Source: Bacteroidales bacterium (lineage in GTDB: Bacteria > Bacteroidota > Bacteroidia > Bacteroidales > S143-33). Taken from it: a DNA stretch of 9,377 nt. Positions 6,808-9,377 of the stretch are shown here, in pieces. Location: the NCBI GenBank assembly GCA_027083655.1, contig JALWNS010000507.1:1-9377 (forward strand), in the 5' to 3' direction. Every line of letters begins with the position of its first letter. Position 1 is the stretch's first letter. Made by a program: the position numbers and the translations under genes. A model generated the notes under the pieces. It was not told the origin of the DNA. It ran no database searches and saw only the letters and a list, made by a program, of their open reading frames with translations.

Positions 6808-6840
6808 AACTGCGGAGCTCGCCCGAGCTCCGCAGTTTTT
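6808..6840 (+). terminator. Strong intrinsic terminator of pepD
   Basis: A perfect 13-bp GC-rich stem (6808-6820 paired with 6825-6837) closes a 4-base GCCC loop, and the descending arm runs into TTTTT (6836-6840). The stem can extend one G-C pair into the loop. It lies 28 bases after the pepD stop. The opposite strand lacks a U tract, so it acts on rightward transcription only and insulates holA from pepD. Confidence 0.93.
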
Positions 6841-6914
6841 GTGTAATTTTATTATCAAAATACTTAGAAATTAATGGCTTCTGTAGCTTGTTTTTAATCA
6901 GACTTTATAATTGT

Positions 6915-6922
6915 TATCTTTG
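6915..6922 (+). promoter_or_regulatory. Bacteroidota -7 promoter element upstream of holA
   Basis: TATCTTTG matches the Bacteroidota housekeeping -7 consensus TAnnTTTG exactly. At 19 bases upstream the -33 position holds only TTTT (6892-6895), a partial match; a TTG at 6888-6890 is too far away. A start near 6928 would leave a leader of about 20 bases before the holA ATG at 6948, downstream of the pepD terminator as expected. Confidence 0.6.
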
Positions 6923-6947
6923 TCCATGAAAAATACACACCAGAGGG

Positions 6948-7964
6948 ATGACTTTGACATACGACCAAATAATTAACCAGATTGAAAAGGGACAATTTGC
7001 ACAGATATACTTCTTGATGGGCGAAGAGCCTTATTTTATTGACTCGATAACTTCACTTATAGCAGAAAAAGCATTGCCAGAGGCCCAGAAGGCTTTTAAC
7101 CAGGTTATTGTTTATGGAAAAGACACAACCGTACGCGATATAATACACACAGCTAAGCGCTATCCCATGATGGCAGAGCGTATGGTGGTCATAGTCAAGG
7201 AAGCACAGGATTTGCGTAAGATTGATGAATTGTTGCATTATGTACGCAAACCACAACCTACCACAGTGCTGGTTATTAATTATAAATACAAGAGCCTTGA
7301 CAAACGTACTTCATTTTATAAGCTCCTAAGGGACAGTCAAGATGCAATTGTTTTCGAGGCCAAACGGCTGTATGAGAATAAGATACCACAGTGGATAAGT
7401 TCATACTTGGGACAGAAAAAAATGACTATAGATTTTGTGGCAGCCCAGATGCTTGTCGAAGACCTGGGTACAGACCTCTCTAAAATAGCTAATGAGCTGG
7501 ACAAACTAGCAGTCCTTCTACCTCAAGGCACCAAGATAACACCGGAAATAATCGAGAAAAATGTAGGCATAAGTAAAGATTATAATAATTTTGAGTTACA
7601 GCGTGCCCTGGGTATGCGCGATTTTAACCGTGTGTTCCAGATAGTGGACTATTTTGCCGATAACCAGAAAAAGCACCCCCTCCAGGCTATTATCTCGTCG
7701 CTTTACTTCTACTTTGTCAAGGTGATGAAGGTGCATTTTGCCCCAAGGAAGGACAAGAATAGTCTTGCTAATTTGTTGGGAGTTCATCCTTTCTTTGTGC
7801 AGGAATACCACACTGCTGCAAATAATTACCCACCAAAGAAAATAACTCAGATAATAAAGATTTTACGTGAATATGACCTTCGAAGCAAGGGTGTGGACAA
7901 TGCTTCTACACCTGCAGGAGAGCTACTCAAGGAGATGATTTTCAAGATTTTGTATGTGAAATAA
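6948..7964 (+). CDS. holA: DNA polymerase III subunit delta (clamp loader)
   Basis: HolA is the delta subunit of the clamp-loader complex; it contacts the beta sliding clamp and opens it for loading onto primed DNA. The 338-residue length is normal. The N-terminal AAA+-like fold opens with IYFLMGEEPYFID (20-32), the typical delta signature, followed by FNQVIVYGKD (50-59) and a PTTVLVINYKYKSLDKR segment. As usual for delta, there is no functional Walker A motif. The ANELDKLAVLL helix (181-191), NNFELQRALGMRDF (213-226) and the C-terminal helical collar with HPLQAIISSLYFYF and LREYDLRSKGVDN fit the family. ATG 6948 sits right after GAGGG, too close for a normal Shine-Dalgarno, but the protein begins where the family does. 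It stands alone between a terminator and a long spacer. Confidence 0.94.
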   Translation: MTLTYDQIINQIEKGQFAQIYFLMGEEPYFIDSITSLIAEKALPEAQKAFNQVIVYGKDTTVRDIIHTAKRYPMMAERMVVIVKEAQDLRKIDELLHYVRKPQPTTVLVINYKYKSLDKRTSFYKLLRDSQDAIVFEAKRLYENKIPQWISSYLGQKKMTIDFVAAQMLVEDLGTDLSKIANELDKLAVLLPQGTKITPEIIEKNVGISKDYNNFELQRALGMRDFNRVFQIVDYFADNQKKHPLQAIISSLYFYFVKVMKVHFAPRKDKNSLANLLGVHPFFVQEYHTAANNYPPKKITQIIKILREYDLRSKGVDNASTPAGELLKEMIFKILYVK

Positions 7965-8234
7965 ATGGTGCAGACCCTTTCCCTGTGCTGGTTTAGAGTT
8001 GTTGGCATTGGCAACAGGGATTATACTTCCCATCTACCTTGCTAGCGTTCTAATTGCACCTTGTAAGTTAAAGATTTTGGTAAATGCTATACCAGATTTT
8101 ATTTGTTTACTGCCTTTTTTGCAAGGTTGGATGGTACGATTTTTCGCAAATTTTAATTTCATGTTTTAGTGTGTTTTTATTTTCTTTGTAAACCATTTTG
8201 CACAAAGCAAGTTTTTGAAAAACAGATAGAAGTA
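7965..8234 (+). other. 270-base intergenic stretch between holA and der without a convincing gene
   Basis: No ORF here looks like a protein: the longest start-to-stop frame noted on the plus strand is 26 codons (7965-8045), beginning directly at the holA stop. The first 60 bases contain a weak inverted repeat and a tandem TTGGCA hexamer pair (8002-8013); the remainder is T-rich. No exact TAnnTTTG element is found, so der either has an atypical promoter here (TATTTTCTTTG near 8180-8190 is a loose match) or is read from the holA transcript. No tRNA-like cloverleaf was noticed. Confidence 0.5.
7980..8020 (+). repeat. Imperfect inverted repeat after holA, possible weak terminator or RNA hairpin
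   Basis: TCCCTGT (7980-7986) and ACAGGGA (8014-8020) are perfect inverted copies 27 bases apart. A GTTG/CAAC pairing is possible within the loop region. No U tract follows, so ordinary intrinsic termination is doubtful. Confidence 0.3.
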
Positions 8235-9377
8235 ATGGCAAACAAGTTATTAGCAATAGTCGGACGGCCTAATGTGGGCAAATCCACACTTTTCAACCGT
8301 TTAACACACACACGTTCGGCAATAGTGGACGAGGTAAGTGGAGTGACACGTGACCGTCACTATGGAACGTGCCATTGGGAGGATTATAAATGCAGTGTCG
8401 TCGATACAGGAGGTTATGTTCATGGGTCGGATGATGTTTTTGAAGCTGAGATACGCAAACAAGTGCAATTTGCTATAGAAGAAGCAGATTTAATTTTGTT
8501 TGTTGTAGATGTGACGACAGGTATAACAGATCTGGACCTGGAGATTGCGCGTATGCTACACCGCCAGCAGAAACCAGTTATTCTTGTTGTTAACAAGGTA
8601 GATAATGATAAACGCCGCAATGATGCCTACGAATTTTACGGGCTGGATTTTGATGATATGTTTATGATCTCGGCTGTCAATGATGTAGGTGTTTATGATA
8701 TGATGGAACGGGTGTTTGAGATTCTGGGTGAGCAACCAGTTGAAGAAGAAGAGGAGGCATTGCCACGTTTTGCTGTTGTGGGACGGCCAAACGTAGGTAA
8801 ATCATCGTTTATTAATGCTTTAATAGGGGAAGACCGTCATATAGTAACCCCCATAGCAGGGACAACGCGCGATTCTATTGACACTGTGTACAACAAGTAT
8901 GGGATGAAGTTTATCTTGGTAGATACTGCAGGTATGCGCCGTAAGAGCCAGGTCAAGGATGACGTGGAGTTTTATTCTGTTATGCGCACTATACACACTA
9001 TTGAGAGGGCAGATGTTGTTTTTCTTATGATTGACGCCACAGAAGGCAACATTACCTCGCAGGATTTAAATATTTTCAGATTAATACAGAAAAACCGCAA
9101 AGGTATAGTCCTTTTGGTCAATAAATGGGACCTTATAAAAAAAGATACCAATACGCATAACCAATTCCGTAAGAATATACATGAACGTATTGCACCGTTT
9201 ACAGATTTACCCATATTGTTTATTTCTGCTTTACAAAAACAACGAATTTATAATGCATTGCAGACAGCTCTTAAAGTATATGAGAATAGAAAACGCCGCC
9301 TGAAAACTTCTGAGTTAAATGAGATACTCTTACCTATTATTGAGCAGACACCTCCACCAGCACATCATGGTAAGTAT
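8235..9377 (+). CDS. der: Ribosome biogenesis GTPase Der (EngA), 3'-truncated by window end
   Basis: Der is an essential GTPase with two tandem G domains that acts in 50S subunit assembly. The frame from ATG 8235 is open to the last base (381 codons); family members here have about 436, so roughly 55 C-terminal residues lie outside. G domain 1 shows GRPNVGKST (10-18), GVTRD with Thr38, DTGG (57-60) and NKVD (120-123). After an acidic EEEEE linker (about 170-178), G domain 2 shows GRPNVGKSS (183-191), [17 protein letters not shown] (230-237) and NKWD (296-299), then SAL as G5. The KH-like C-terminal domain begins near residue 350 ([20 protein letters not shown]). All G motifs are intact. AT-rich sequence precedes the start with no Shine-Dalgarno. 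Confidence 0.97.
   Translation, partial: MANKLLAIVGRPNVGKSTLFNRLTHTRSAIVDEVSGVTRDRHYGTCHWEDYKCSVVDTGGYVHGSDDVFEAEIRKQVQFAIEEADLILFVVDVTTGITDLDLEIARMLHRQQKPVILVVNKVDNDKRRNDAYEFYGLDFDDMFMISAVNDVGVYDMMERVFEILGEQPVEEEEEALPRFAVVGRPNVGKSSFINALIGEDRHIVTPIAGTTRDSIDTVYNKYGMKFILVDTAGMRRKSQVKDDVEFYSVMRTIHTIERADVVFLMIDATEGNITSQDLNIFRLIQKNRKGIVLLVNKWDLIKKDTNTHNQFRKNIHERIAPFTDLPILFISALQKQRIYNALQTALKVYENRKRRLKTSELNEILLPIIEQTPPPAHHGKY

Noticed and set aside
6926..6976. 16-codon ORF (MKNTHQRDDF...) overlapping the holA start, a possible leader peptide
   Set aside because: Its ATG falls at or before the transcript start predicted from the TAnnTTTG element, and it has no regulatory features.
7926..8033. 36-codon minus-strand ORF starting MGSIIPVANANNS in the holA-der spacer
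   Set aside because: It is short, partly antisense to the holA 3' end, and resembles no protein I know.
1..9377. Search for tRNA, rRNA, CRISPR arrays, IS elements, integrase genes or attachment sites
   Set aside because: None was seen by eye; gene content is housekeeping apart from the protease, with no mobile-element hallmark genes.

Overview
The window looks like chromosomal DNA from a member of the Bacteroidota. The signs are an AT-rich genome, a secreted protease with a C-terminal type IX secretion (T9SS, Por) sorting domain, weak or absent Shine-Dalgarno sites, at least one exact Bacteroidota -7 promoter element (TAnnTTTG), and gene products that read like Bacteroidota housekeeping proteins. 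The genus cannot be fixed from the sequence alone. There is no sign of phage, IS element, CRISPR array, tRNA or rRNA.

Layout. Bases 1-654 hold the 3' part of folD (one-carbon folate metabolism), cut by the window edge. It is followed with a 1-base overlap by a two-TM protein resembling DUF3137 (654-1523). This pair converges, with a single base between stop codons, on a tight minus-strand cluster at 2671-1525: a small Tic20/DUF4870-like membrane protein, aroQ (type II 3-dehydroquinase, shikimate pathway) and an unrecognised 128-residue soluble protein. A 69-base AT-rich divergent region (2672-2740) separates that cluster from a plus-strand gene for a large secreted protease.

The protease locus (2741-5260) is the most notable item. 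It encodes a signal peptide, a lysyl-endopeptidase-like S1 domain with an intact catalytic triad, a cleaved-adhesin-like domain and a T9SS sorting domain. A single in-frame TAG at codon 86 splits it, with no frameshift. As written, the exported full-length protein cannot be made unless the stop is read through, so it is a recent pseudogene, a base-call error or a recoding case.

Next come pepD (5313-6779, M20 aminoacyl-histidine dipeptidase), a strong intrinsic terminator (6808-6840), holA (6948-7964, clamp-loader delta subunit) behind an exact TAnnTTTG element, a 270-base stretch without a convincing gene, and der/engA (8235 to the window end, ribosome-assembly GTPase missing about 55 C-terminal residues). 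Most of the region is housekeeping. I see no convincing novel multi-gene system; the items worth following are the interrupted protease and the two unstudied small genes flanking aroQ.
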